This document shows, piece after piece, positions 9,478 to 16,880 of a stretch of 64,000 nucleotides of DNA. The position numbers were made by a program, and so were the translations under genes. Location of the stretch: assembly GCA_963729875.1 (NCBI GenBank), contig CAVSPR010000004.1:806001-870000 (forward strand). The letters are read 5' to 3'. A model generated the notes under the pieces. The model was given only the letters and a program-made list of their open reading frames with translations. It made no database searches and was not told the origin of the DNA. Positions within the stretch are counted from its first letter, which is position 1. The number at the start of each line of letters is the position of its first letter. This DNA comes from DATBSL01 sp963729875 (GTDB lineage: Bacteria > Acidobacteriota > Vicinamibacteria > Fen-336).

Positions 9478-10106
9478 CGTGCCGCCTCCGGCGTGTGGAA
9501 GGGCTCGGCCACGAGGGAGACCGTCACGTTCACCTGGTCCCTGATGCCCACCCCGAGGTACCGGGGCTTCTCAATGCCGAAGTCGGGAACGGTCACGGGG
9601 AAGCTGGCCTCCACCCGGACGGCTTCGCCTTCGCGGCGGATGGTGGCCTGGCCGGCGATGGGCTTCGTCACCCCGTGAAGGAGGAAGGTGCCCGTGAAGG
9701 TCGTCTTTCCCTCGAACCCCCGAGGGTCCGCGGCGCCCAGCCGGATCTCGGACAGGACGGCCCGGTCGAATCCCTGGCCCCGGCCGACCTCGAGATACTT
9801 GTCCCGGAGGTGCTCGTTGCGCAGGCCGATGCCGGTGTCCAGCGTGGCGAGGTCGACCGACAGGTCCCCCCCGAGACCGGCGCCGGGCGCACCGAGGGTC
9901 ACCGTGCCCCGGATCGCGCCGGTCCTCGCCTCGAAGCTGCCTCCCACCGTCATCGGGCAGACGACCCGCACGTCGCCGCGCACGACGCTCCACGAGGAGT
10001 CGGCACCGAGCGTCCGTGCCGCCGTGAAGGCGACGAGCAGGGCGACGGCCCACGCCATTCGCCTCACGGGGGCCGCCGGTCCCGGCGTCGGGGTTCGGGG
10101 GCCCAC
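9474..10106 (-). CDS. YceI-family periplasmic lipid-binding protein
   Basis: 210 aa from the GTG at 10106, or about 194 aa if the internal ATG before AWAVALLVAF is used. A hydrophobic signal segment ends near RTLGADSS, followed by a YceI lipocalin-like barrel: GGSFEARTGAIRGTV, DLATLDTGIGLRNEHLRDKYL, FTGTFLLHGVTKPI and VTVPDFGIEKPRYLGVGIRDQV. YceI proteins bind isoprenoid lipids or quinones in the periplasm and often neighbour redox membrane proteins. Here the next gene encodes a haem-motif beta-barrel, overlapping by 4 bases. The GTG start sits one base after the stop of a 25-codon ORF. Transcription is probably from the sigma-54 promoter at 10231. Confidence 0.93.
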   Translation of the reverse strand: MGPRTPTPGPAAPVRRMAWAVALLVAFTAARTLGADSSWSVVRGDVRVVCPMTVGGSFEARTGAIRGTVTLGAPGAGLGGDLSVDLATLDTGIGLRNEHLRDKYLEVGRGQGFDRAVLSEIRLGAADPRGFEGKTTFTGTFLLHGVTKPIAGQATIRREGEAVRVEASFPVTVPDFGIEKPRYLGVGIRDQVNVTVSLVAEPFHTPEAAR

Positions 10107-10107
10107 G

Positions 10108-10185
10108 TCAGGCCGTGACCTCGAGGATGTCGTCGGCGAACTTCACCAGCGCCCATACGGCTGAGGAACCGACACGGCTGGACAT
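10108..10185 (-). CDS. Possible 25-residue leader peptide upstream of yceI
   Basis: A small ORF with its own strong ribosome site (AGGAGGA, 4 bases before the ATG at 10185), encoding MSSRVGSSAVWALVKFADD plus six residues. It lies between the sigma-54 promoter at 10231 and the YceI gene, and its stop codon is one base before the YceI GTG start. That spacing suggests translational coupling. The peptide is amphipathic with no match I know. It is too short to prove by composition; the ribosome site and position are the only evidence. Confidence 0.5.
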   Translation of the reverse strand: MSSRVGSSAVWALVKFADDILEVTA

Positions 10186-10230
10186 GTGTCCTCCTGCTTT
10201 CGACCGGGGGGAAACCCCACTGGATCACCT

Positions 10231-10246
10231 TGCAGTTGGCGTGCCC
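10231..10246 (-). promoter_or_regulatory. Sigma-54 promoter for the YceI / haem-barrel operon
   Basis: Minus strand GGGCACGCCAACTGCA, with GG and GC 10 bases apart and the GGCACG half intact. The transcription start would be near 10220, 35 nt ahead of the small ORF at 10185. It shares the GGCACG-N4-yTGC form with the promoters at 2647 and 2764. Confidence 0.7.
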
Positions 10247-10319
10247 GGAGGAGCGGGTCGAGATCGCCAGCCGGGCCAGCGACTTACGGGAACCGCAGCT
10301 CGCGGCGCAGGTCGGATCC

Positions 10320-10333
10320 CGAAAGTGCTTTCG
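10320..10333. promoter_or_regulatory. Palindrome, candidate activator site
   Basis: CGAAAGTGCTTTCG is a perfect 6-bp inverted repeat with a 2-bp centre. It lies about 75 bp upstream of the sigma-54 promoter at 10231-10246, a usual distance for an NtrC-type activator site. A second partial copy (TTCCCGAAACTTCGG) follows at once. No protein is assigned by the sequence itself. Confidence 0.35.
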
Positions 10334-10435
10334 CTTCCCGAAACTTCGGAGGCTCGCGGCGCGCTTGCGGCCGGCGCGGGGCCGTGGAATCCTACGCGAA
10401 CCACGCCCACAGGTCTTCTGCCCGGAGGAGGTGCG

Positions 10436-10990
10436 ATGGCGGTCAAGTCCGACCGGTGGATACGGCGAATGGCGCTCGAGCACCGCATGATCGAGCCCTT
10501 CAACGAGAAACAGGTCCGCGAGGGGGTGATCTCCTACGGCCTGTCGTCCTACGGCTACGACGCGCGGATCGCCGGCGAGTTCAAGATCTTCACGAACATC
10601 AATCACACGGTCGTGGACCCGAAGGCCTTCGACCCGCGCTCGTTCGTGGACGTGATGGCGGAGGAGTGCATCATCCCTCCCAACTCCTTCGCCCTCGCCC
10701 GGACCGTGGAGTACTTCCGCATCCCCCGTGACGTCATCGTGGTGTGCGTGGGCAAGTCGACCTACGCCCGCTGCGGGATCATCGTGAACGTCACCCCCCT
10801 CGAGCCGGAGTGGGAGGGGATCGTGACCCTCGAGGTCTCGAACACGACGCCGCTGCCCGCCCGCATCTACGCGAACGAGGGGATCGCGCAGTTCCTCTTC
10901 TTCGAGGGCGACGCGCCGTGCGAGACCTCGTATGCCGACCGGAAGGGGAAGTACCAGGCGCAGCAGGGGTTGACGCTGCCCCGGCTCTAG
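10436..10990 (+). CDS. dcd: dCTP deaminase
   Basis: 184 aa, the usual length. Converts dCTP to dUTP and ammonia, feeding dTMP synthesis. Recognisable elements are MIEPF near the start, SYGLSSYGYDAR, the nucleotide-binding GKSTYARCGIIVNVTPLEPEWEG with its catalytic Glu, and the C-terminal YQAQQGLTLPR. Start ATG at 10436 follows GGAGGAG at a good distance; the frame is open further upstream, but that part has no family match. It is followed by the LOR/SDH-domain gene after 20 bp. Confidence 0.97.
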   Translation: MAVKSDRWIRRMALEHRMIEPFNEKQVREGVISYGLSSYGYDARIAGEFKIFTNINHTVVDPKAFDPRSFVDVMAEECIIPPNSFALARTVEYFRIPRDVIVVCVGKSTYARCGIIVNVTPLEPEWEGIVTLEVSNTTPLPARIYANEGIAQFLFFEGDAPCETSYADRKGKYQAQQGLTLPRL

Positions 10991-11010
10991 CCGCGGCGGG
11001 AGGGAAGGCG

Positions 11011-12213
11011 ATGGTCCACGAGACGATCACGCTCGAAGGCCACCTCATCGACTCCGACATCATGCGCCGCGTGTTCGACCGCGTGGTGCAGGAGGGCGGG
11101 GAGTTCGAGGTCCTCGATTTCCGGGTCGGGCGCCGCAACGACGAGGCCTCGTTCGCCCGCGTCGAGATCCGGGCCGCCGACCCCCACATGCTCGACCGGA
11201 TCGTGGAGGCGGTGCGCTACCTGGGGGCGACGACCGAGGTGGGCGACTGCGTCTTCGCCCCCGCCGAGGCCGACGGCATCCTGCCCGACGAGTTCTACTC
11301 CACGACCAACTTCGAAACGTACGCCCGCATCGACGGCCGCTGGGTCGAGGCCCGCGCCCAGAAGATGGACTCGGCGCTCGTGCTGCGGGGCGGCGCGCCC
11401 ACCTGCGTCAAGCAGGGGCAGGTGAAGGGGGGCGAGCCCGTGGCCCTGCGCGGCCCGGGGATCAGGGTCCGTCCCCTCGAGCGCAGCCGCGACTACGCGG
11501 TCTTCGGCTTCATGTCGAACGACGTCTCCGCCGAGATCAACAAGGGCATCGTGATCCGGGCGGCGGCCAGCGAGATGCGGCGGGTGCGGGCCGCGGGGCA
11601 GCGGATCGTCGTGGTGCCGGGACCGGCCGTCGTGCATTCGGGCGGGGAGATCGCGCTCGCGGCGCTCGTGCGCGAGGGCTGGGTGGACGCCATCCTCACC
11701 GGCAACGCCTTCGCCGTCCACGACCTCGAGAAGGCGATCGTGGGCACCAGCCTCGGCGTCTGCCAGACGAGCGGGCGGGCGGTGGAGGGCGGCAGCCGGA
11801 ACCACCTCTTCGCGATCAACGCGGTCAACCGGGAGGGCGGCGTGCGCCCGGCCGTCGAGAAGGGTCTCGTGAAGAGGGGCGTGATGTACGAGGCGGTGAG
11901 GAGGGGCGTCCCCTTCGTCCTCGCCGGCTCCATCCGCGACGACGGCCCGCTGCGGGACGTGATCACCGACACCGTGGAGGCCCAGAAAGCCTACCTCGGC
12001 GCGCTCGAGGGGGCCGGGTGCTGTCTCATGCTGGCCTCCGCCCTGCACTCGATCGCGATCGGCAACCTCCTGCCGGCCCGCGTGCGGACGATCTGCGTGG
12101 ACATGGTCGAGTCGGTGCCCGTGAAGCTGGGCAACCGCGGCTCGATGCAGGCGATCGGCCTGGTCACGGACGTCGGCTATTTCCTGGAGAGGCTGCGCTC
12201 CGAGCTGCAGTGA
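11011..12213 (+). CDS. TIGR00300-type LOR/SDH protein, probable ornithine cyclodeaminase
   Basis: 400 aa. The N-terminal half is the LOR/SDH bifunctional-enzyme conserved domain (GHLIDSDIMRRVFD, EFEVLDFRVGRR, DCVFAPAEADGILP), and the C-terminal half is a Rossmann-like part with VVVPGPAVVHSGG, AILTGNAFAVHDLE and FVLAGSIRDDGPL. The family includes archaeal-type ornithine cyclodeaminase and the C-terminal half of cyanobacterial ArgZ/AgrE, which turn ornithine into proline with loss of ammonia. The convergent neighbour is P5C dehydrogenase, so an arginine/ornithine to glutamate route is plausible. No proline dehydrogenase is in the window. Family membership is firm; the exact reaction is inference. 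Confidence 0.85.
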   Translation: MVHETITLEGHLIDSDIMRRVFDRVVQEGGEFEVLDFRVGRRNDEASFARVEIRAADPHMLDRIVEAVRYLGATTEVGDCVFAPAEADGILPDEFYSTTNFETYARIDGRWVEARAQKMDSALVLRGGAPTCVKQGQVKGGEPVALRGPGIRVRPLERSRDYAVFGFMSNDVSAEINKGIVIRAAASEMRRVRAAGQRIVVVPGPAVVHSGGEIALAALVREGWVDAILTGNAFAVHDLEKAIVGTSLGVCQTSGRAVEGGSRNHLFAINAVNREGGVRPAVEKGLVKRGVMYEAVRRGVPFVLAGSIRDDGPLRDVITDTVEAQKAYLGALEGAGCCLMLASALHSIAIGNLLPARVRTICVDMVESVPVKLGNRGSMQAIGLVTDVGYFLERLRSELQ

Positions 12214-12228
12214 GGGAAGGCCGCCCGG

Positions 12229-13869
12229 CTACTCCTCGGCCATGAACGGGTAGCGGAATTCGCGGGGCGGGCCGAACGTCTCCTTGACCGTCCGGGCGCT
12301 CACCCAGCGCACCAGGTTGAGCTTGGAGCCGGCCTTGTCGTTGGTGCCCGACCCGCGCGCGCCGCCGAAGGGCTGCTGGCCGACCACCGCCCCCGTCGGC
12401 TTGTCGTTGACGTAGAAGTTGCCGGCCGCGCCCCGCAGCGCCGCCGCCGCCTGCCGCACCGCCGCCCGGTCGTTCGCGAACACGGCGCCGGTGAGGGCGT
12501 AGGGGGAGGTCTCGTCCACCAGCCGCAGCGTCTCCTCCCACTTCGCGTCGTCGTACACGTAGGCGGTCACCACCGGCCCGAAGATCTCCTCGCAGAGCAG
12601 CTTGTAGCCGGGGTCCGCGGTCTCGACCAGGGTGGGCTGGATGAAGAAACCGGTGTCGCCGTCGACCCCTCCGCCGGCGACGACGTTCGCGGTGCGCTTC
12701 GCCTCGGCGAGGTACGCGGCGATCGTCTCGAAGGCCTTCTTGTCGATCACCGCGCCCATGAAGTTGCGGAAGTCCTGCACGTCGCCGACCCGGATCTCGC
12801 CGATCATGGCCACGATCCGGTCGCGGACGTCGTTCCACAGCGAGCGGGGGACGTAGATGCGGCTGGCCGCCGAGCACTTCTGCCCCTGGTACTCGTAGCC
12901 GCCGCGGACCACGGCCACCGCGAAGGCCTGCGGGTCGGCCGACGCGTGGGCCACGATGAAGTCCTTGCCCCCCGTCTCGCCCACGATGCGGGGGTAGGAG
13001 CGGTAGCGGGCCATGTCGGCGCCAATGGTCTTCCACATCGAGTTGAAGACCTCGGTCGAGCCCGTGAAGTGGACGCCGGCGAGGTCGCGGTGGTTGAGGA
13101 CGACGTCGGAGATCGCGGAGGCGTTGCCCGGCACGAGGTTGATGACGCCCGGGGGCAGCCCGGCCGCCTCCAGGAGCTTCAGGATGGTCCACGCGCTCGG
13201 GACCGCCGAGGACGCCGGCTTCCACACGACGGTGTTGCCCATGAGGGCGGGTGAGGTCGGGAGGTTCCCCGCGATCGACGTGAAGTTGAAGGGCGTCACC
13301 GCGTAGACGAAGCCCTCGAGCGGCCGGTAGTCGAGCTGGTTCCACATCGCGGAGTTCGAGAGCGGCTGCTCGGCGTAGAGCTCCTGGGCGTAATGCGGGT
13401 TGAAGCGCCAGAAGTCGATGAGCTCGGCCGCGGAGTCGATCTCGGCCTGGAAGGCGGTCTTCGACTGGCCGAGCATGGTCGCGGCGTTGAGCGTCGCCCG
13501 CCAGGTGGTGGCGAGGAGCTCGGCGGCGCGGAGGAAGACGGCCGCCCGGTCCTCCCAGGGCCACCGCGCCCACTCCCGCCGGGCGGCGGCCGCGGCCTCG
13601 ATCGCCTGGGCCACCTGCTCCCTCGAGGCCTTGTGCCAGTCGGCGAGGACGTGGGCGTGGTCGTGGGGCATCACTGCCTTCGCCGTCTCCGCGCCCCGGA
13701 CCTCCTTCCCGCCGATGACGAGCGGGATCTCGATCCGCTCGGCGGCCATGGCCTCGAGGCGGGCCTTGAGCTCCGCCCGCTCGGGCGACCCGGGCGCGTA
13801 GGACTTGACGGGCTCGTTGACGGGCGGGGGAACCCGGCGGGTGCCGTTGAAGCCGAAGTCGCTGCTCAT
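12229..13869 (-). CDS. pruA: L-glutamate gamma-semialdehyde dehydrogenase (P5C dehydrogenase)
   Basis: 546 aa, single-function type similar to the eukaryotic and actinobacterial enzymes (TIGR01236). Oxidises glutamate semialdehyde to glutamate with NAD+. Visible are YAVTPFNFTSIAGNLP, the NAD-site VHFTGSTEVF, the general-base ETGGKD, the catalytic Cys in YQGQKCSAASR, EEIFGPVV, and the substrate-site NFYVNDKPTGAVVGQQPFGG. Start ATG at 13869 has AAAGGA a few bases upstream. A sigma-70-type promoter lies at 13891-13920. It faces the LOR/SDH gene with 15 bp between the stops. Confidence 0.97.
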   Translation of the reverse strand: MSSDFGFNGTRRVPPPVNEPVKSYAPGSPERAELKARLEAMAAERIEIPLVIGGKEVRGAETAKAVMPHDHAHVLADWHKASREQVAQAIEAAAAARREWARWPWEDRAAVFLRAAELLATTWRATLNAATMLGQSKTAFQAEIDSAAELIDFWRFNPHYAQELYAEQPLSNSAMWNQLDYRPLEGFVYAVTPFNFTSIAGNLPTSPALMGNTVVWKPASSAVPSAWTILKLLEAAGLPPGVINLVPGNASAISDVVLNHRDLAGVHFTGSTEVFNSMWKTIGADMARYRSYPRIVGETGGKDFIVAHASADPQAFAVAVVRGGYEYQGQKCSAASRIYVPRSLWNDVRDRIVAMIGEIRVGDVQDFRNFMGAVIDKKAFETIAAYLAEAKRTANVVAGGGVDGDTGFFIQPTLVETADPGYKLLCEEIFGPVVTAYVYDDAKWEETLRLVDETSPYALTGAVFANDRAAVRQAAAALRGAAGNFYVNDKPTGAVVGQQPFGGARGSGTNDKAGSKLNLVRWVSARTVKETFGPPREFRYPFMAEE

Positions 13870-13890
13870 GGGAGATTCCTTTCTGCACGC

Positions 13891-13920
13891 AGTCTAGTCA
13901 CCGCGCGGCGCGAGCGTCAA
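13891..13920 (-). promoter_or_regulatory. Sigma-70 promoter for pruA
   Basis: On the minus strand TTGACG, 18-base spacer, TAGACT. Transcription would start near 13884, leaving a leader of about 15 nt that contains the ribosome site. On the plus strand a TAGAAT at 13936-13941 may serve the diverging SGNH gene, but without a clear -35. Confidence 0.6.
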
Positions 13921-13954
13921 CGGCGGGGCACGGTGTAGAATGCCGCCTCCTCGC

Positions 13955-15088
13955 ATGACCTCAGGCGTGAGCGCGACGCCCGACTCCCGGCCGGGAGGCG
14001 CCTTCGTCCGGCGAGCCCTCGGCAGCCTCGCCCTCGGCATCGCGAGCCTCGCCGCCACCCTCCTCGTGCTGGAGGTCGGGTTCCGGCTGGCCGGGGTCAG
14101 CGTCGGCACCGTCCAGATCAACCGGGCCACCGTGCGCCGCAGCGACGACCCGCGCCTCGGCTTCGAGCTGCGGCCGGGGAGCGCGGTCCGGGCCGAGGTC
14201 GAGTACCGGGTGAACGCCGAAGGCCTCCGCGGCCCCGAGACCACCGTCGAGAAGCCGGCCGGGGTCCGCCGGGTGGTCGTGCTGGGCGACTCGATCGCCT
14301 TCGGCTACTGGGTGGCGGACGAGGACGCGTTCCCGCGCCAGCTCGAGGCGATGCTGAGAGGAGCGGGGCAGCCCGTCGAGGTGCTGAACTTCGGGGTGCC
14401 CGGCTACAACCTCGACCAGGAGATCGAGGCGCTGCGGGCGAAGGCGCTCGCCTTCGCCCCCGACCTGGTGGTGGTGGCTTTCTGCCTCAACGACCTCGAG
14501 GGCCTCTTCTCCTACGAGCTCGGGCTCGTGCAGGACCGCGCCGCGCGAGGCCGGTCGTGGCCCGGGCGCCTGCGCGAGGCCCTGGTGTCCCGCTCGGTGC
14601 TCTTCTCGTGGATCGAGTACCGCCTCTCCGAGCTCGACGCCCGGCGCCGCTTCGTGGGCGCCCGGAACCCGCTGGCGGGCCCGCTCTACGCCGAAGCCGT
14701 GAGCCAGCAGCGGGCGGCGCTGCTCGCCAGCCTGGGGGGCCTGCGCAACCTCCTCGCGCCCCGCGGCATCCCCGGCGTCGTGGTGGTGTTCCCGGTGCTC
14801 GGCGGCCGCTTCGAGCGCTACCCGCACCGAGAGCTGCACCGCGCAGTGGTCGAGGCCTCGGAGGCGGCGGGCTTCGCCGCGGTGGACCTCCTGGACTGCT
14901 ACTCCGCCTATGACTTCCGGGAGCTGCGCGTGGACGTCGTGCACCCGAGCCCTCTCGGGCACCGAGTGGCCGCCCACGCGGTCCGGGATGCGCTGTGCGC
15001 CCGGGGCTGGCTGTGCTCCGGCGTGCCCCCCGGCCCGGGCTGCACGGCCTACCGCGCGTCCGATTTCCCGCGCGTGCGCGGCTACTGA
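13955..15088 (+). CDS. SGNH/GDSL-type esterase or acyl hydrolase, membrane-anchored
   Basis: 377 aa. After a short N-terminal tail there is a membrane helix (LGSLALGIASLAATLLVLEVGF), then an SGNH hydrolase domain: block I VVLGDSIAFGYWV with the nucleophile Ser, a Gly in FGVPGYN, block III Asn in FCLNDLEG, and the Asp-His pair in VDVVHPSPLGHR. Such anchored proteins often modify exported polysaccharides or lipids. I place the start at ATG 13955, because the earlier ATG at 13940 overlaps the candidate -10 TAGAAT (13936-13941). The substrate is unknown. The 3' end overlaps the convergent membrane-protein gene by 7 bp. Confidence 0.8.
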   Translation: MTSGVSATPDSRPGGAFVRRALGSLALGIASLAATLLVLEVGFRLAGVSVGTVQINRATVRRSDDPRLGFELRPGSAVRAEVEYRVNAEGLRGPETTVEKPAGVRRVVVLGDSIAFGYWVADEDAFPRQLEAMLRGAGQPVEVLNFGVPGYNLDQEIEALRAKALAFAPDLVVVAFCLNDLEGLFSYELGLVQDRAARGRSWPGRLREALVSRSVLFSWIEYRLSELDARRRFVGARNPLAGPLYAEAVSQQRAALLASLGGLRNLLAPRGIPGVVVVFPVLGGRFERYPHRELHRAVVEASEAAGFAAVDLLDCYSAYDFRELRVDVVHPSPLGHRVAAHAVRDALCARGWLCSGVPPGPGCTAYRASDFPRVRGY

Positions 15089-16257
15089 GGATCGTCCCCC
15101 GCCCGGGCCCGCGCGCGAAGCCGTGCCGCCATCGCGGCGAGCCAGAAAGCCGCCATTCCCCCCACGGTCGCCCAGTTGACCGGCTGGTAGATGCTCATCC
15201 CCATCTCGGCCCACCTCTGGCCCCACCAGAAAAACGCCTGGAGCGCCACCACCGCGACCAGGACGGGACCGGCCGGCAGGCGCGTCTCCCCGAGGAACGC
15301 CCGCAGGCACCACAGGGCCGCGGGCACGAGGGCGGGCAGGGCGTACGCGAGCGGCCGCTCGTTGTTGTTCGAGATGGCGAGGGTGGCGTACACGGACAGG
15401 ACGTAGAGGGCCCGGTCGAAGTGGCGGCGGGCGAGGGCCGGGAGCCTCTCCGGGAAGAGCAGCACCAGCGGAACGAGCACGCCGAAGGCCCCGACCGTGA
15501 CGACGTAGAGCTGGTTGTCGAGCACGTGGTTCCAGCGGAACGTCAGGGAGTCCACGATCCCGGACACGAAGTCGTCGGGCTGGTTCGGCGCGACGAGTCG
15601 CCGGATGGCCACGAGCGCGGCGATGGGCAGGGCGGCGACGGCCGCCGTCCGCCCGACGGCCGGGAGGAGAGCCTTCCCCTTCCGCAGGTCACGCAGGAAG
15701 AGGTAGGGATAGACGAGGACGTACGTCTCGCGGACGAACGAGGCGACGACGCTCGCCGCGGCCAGGGTTCCCGTCTTCCCCCGCTCGGCGAGGAAGAAGG
15801 CCAGCATCACGAGGAAGAGCGCGGCGGGGTCGGTCATCCAGTACTGGTACTCGAACCAGCGCACCGCCCCCTGGGTGAGCCCGACCACGAGGAGGCCGGT
15901 GACGCGCAGCGGCGGGGAGAAGCCGAGGTCTCGCAGGTGGAGCCAGAGCAGGAGGAGGAAGCCGAAGAGCACGGCGTTCGTCACGAGGAAGAAGCCGGCG
16001 TTGATCGACAGGCCGACGCGCGCGAGGACCCGCACGAGGGCGGGCACGGCGAGCCGGAAGCAGTACGGCGGCTCCTGCTGCAGGGCCGGCCGTCCCTCGG
16101 GCCCCCGCGCCATCTCCACGTAGCGCCAGTGGTCGTACTCCTTGACCTGCTTGGGCTTGTGCAGGAACCCGAGTCCCGACGACACCGCGAGCACGTTGAG
16201 GAGCAGCAGGAGGACCGCCAGCATCGCCCCGAGGCGCGTGTCAGACGAACGAGTCAC
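15082..16257 (-). CDS. Polytopic membrane protein, GT-C glycosyltransferase-like
   Basis: 391 aa with about ten predicted membrane helices. After the first helix comes a periplasmic loop with acidic and aromatic residues (KEYDHWRYVEMA), the position where GT-C transferases place the acidic residues that bind lipid-linked sugar donors. Arg-rich loops and an N-terminal in-side orientation fit too. There is no diagnostic signature, so glycosyltransferase is only a guess by topology. The adjacent SGNH hydrolase could act on the same polymer. Start ATG at 16257; the stop overlaps the convergent SGNH gene. Confidence 0.65.
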   Translation of the reverse strand: MTRSSDTRLGAMLAVLLLLLNVLAVSSGLGFLHKPKQVKEYDHWRYVEMARGPEGRPALQQEPPYCFRLAVPALVRVLARVGLSINAGFFLVTNAVLFGFLLLLWLHLRDLGFSPPLRVTGLLVVGLTQGAVRWFEYQYWMTDPAALFLVMLAFFLAERGKTGTLAAASVVASFVRETYVLVYPYLFLRDLRKGKALLPAVGRTAAVAALPIAALVAIRRLVAPNQPDDFVSGIVDSLTFRWNHVLDNQLYVVTVGAFGVLVPLVLLFPERLPALARRHFDRALYVLSVYATLAISNNNERPLAYALPALVPAALWCLRAFLGETRLPAGPVLVAVVALQAFFWWGQRWAEMGMSIYQPVNWATVGGMAAFWLAAMAARLRARARAGDDPQ

Positions 16258-16318
16258 GGCAGGATCGTCTCACGAGCGACCCGGACACTCCTCGCCGGGC
16301 CGGCGGCCGGACGGCCCG

Positions 16319-16347
16319 TTGACGTGCCAGATGGCACAATGTAGTAT
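16319..16347 (+). promoter_or_regulatory. Promoter and built-in operator of the ParS/RES toxin-antitoxin pair
   Basis: TTGACG (16319-16324), 17-base spacer, TAGTAT (16342-16347). Inside the spacer lies the inverted repeat TGCC-AGAT-GGCA (16325-16336). A repressor on it would block polymerase, which is how Xre-type antitoxins regulate their own operon. The -10 ends 5 bases before the ATG at 16353, so the mRNA may be leaderless. Confidence 0.72.
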
Positions 16348-16352
16348 GTCAT

Positions 16353-16880
16353 ATGGCCGAGGAGCCGGAGAAAGGGCGAGCCATGGAACGCGCGCGCGTG
16401 AGAGGAGGGGCGGCGATCGTGCGAGAAACGCCGGCTGCAGGCGGGGCCTACGGCGCGGGGGGGAGCACCGCCCATCCCGCCGTCATCCTGTTGGGACTCC
16501 GGCTGTCGGATCCGGTGGAGATCATCAAGAGGGTTGCGGAAGGCTTCAGCTTCCACACGCTCGAGCGCTTTCAGAAGATCACCCGGATTCCCACCGACGA
16601 TCTGGCGGAGGTCGTCGCCATCAAGCTTCGCACCCTGCACCGCCGGAAGAAGGAGGGCCGGCTCGACCCCGAAGAGTCCGACCGCCTCCTGCGGGTGTCG
16701 AGAGTGTTCGCAAGGACCCTCGACCTCTTCGAGGGCGACGCGGAGGCCGCGAGGCGGTGGTTCTACACGCCCGCGAGGGCGCTCGGCGGGGAGAGGCCCA
16801 TCGACTTCGCACGGACGGACCTCGGAACGAGAGAGATCGAGGCGCTGATAGACCGGCTGGAGCAGGGAGTCCTCACGTAG
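16353..16880 (+). CDS. Antitoxin of the Xre/MbcA/ParS family
   Basis: 175 aa. The N-terminal 60 residues are variable; the middle (about 65-110) carries a helix-turn-helix-like part (LERFQKITRIPTDDLAEVV, LHRRKKEG), and the C-terminal ParS/MbcA toxin-binding domain reads RRWFYTPARALGGERPIDFA and ends EIEALIDRLEQG. It neutralises the RES toxin, whose GTG start immediately follows its stop codon. Two starts are possible: ATG 16353, which fits a leaderless mRNA, or ATG 16383 with a purine-rich stretch upstream. The conserved domains are unaffected. An isolated TA pair between housekeeping genes suggests acquisition by transfer. Confidence 0.88.
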   Translation: MAEEPEKGRAMERARVRGGAAIVRETPAAGGAYGAGGSTAHPAVILLGLRLSDPVEIIKRVAEGFSFHTLERFQKITRIPTDDLAEVVAIKLRTLHRRKKEGRLDPEESDRLLRVSRVFARTLDLFEGDAEAARRWFYTPARALGGERPIDFARTDLGTREIEALIDRLEQGVLT

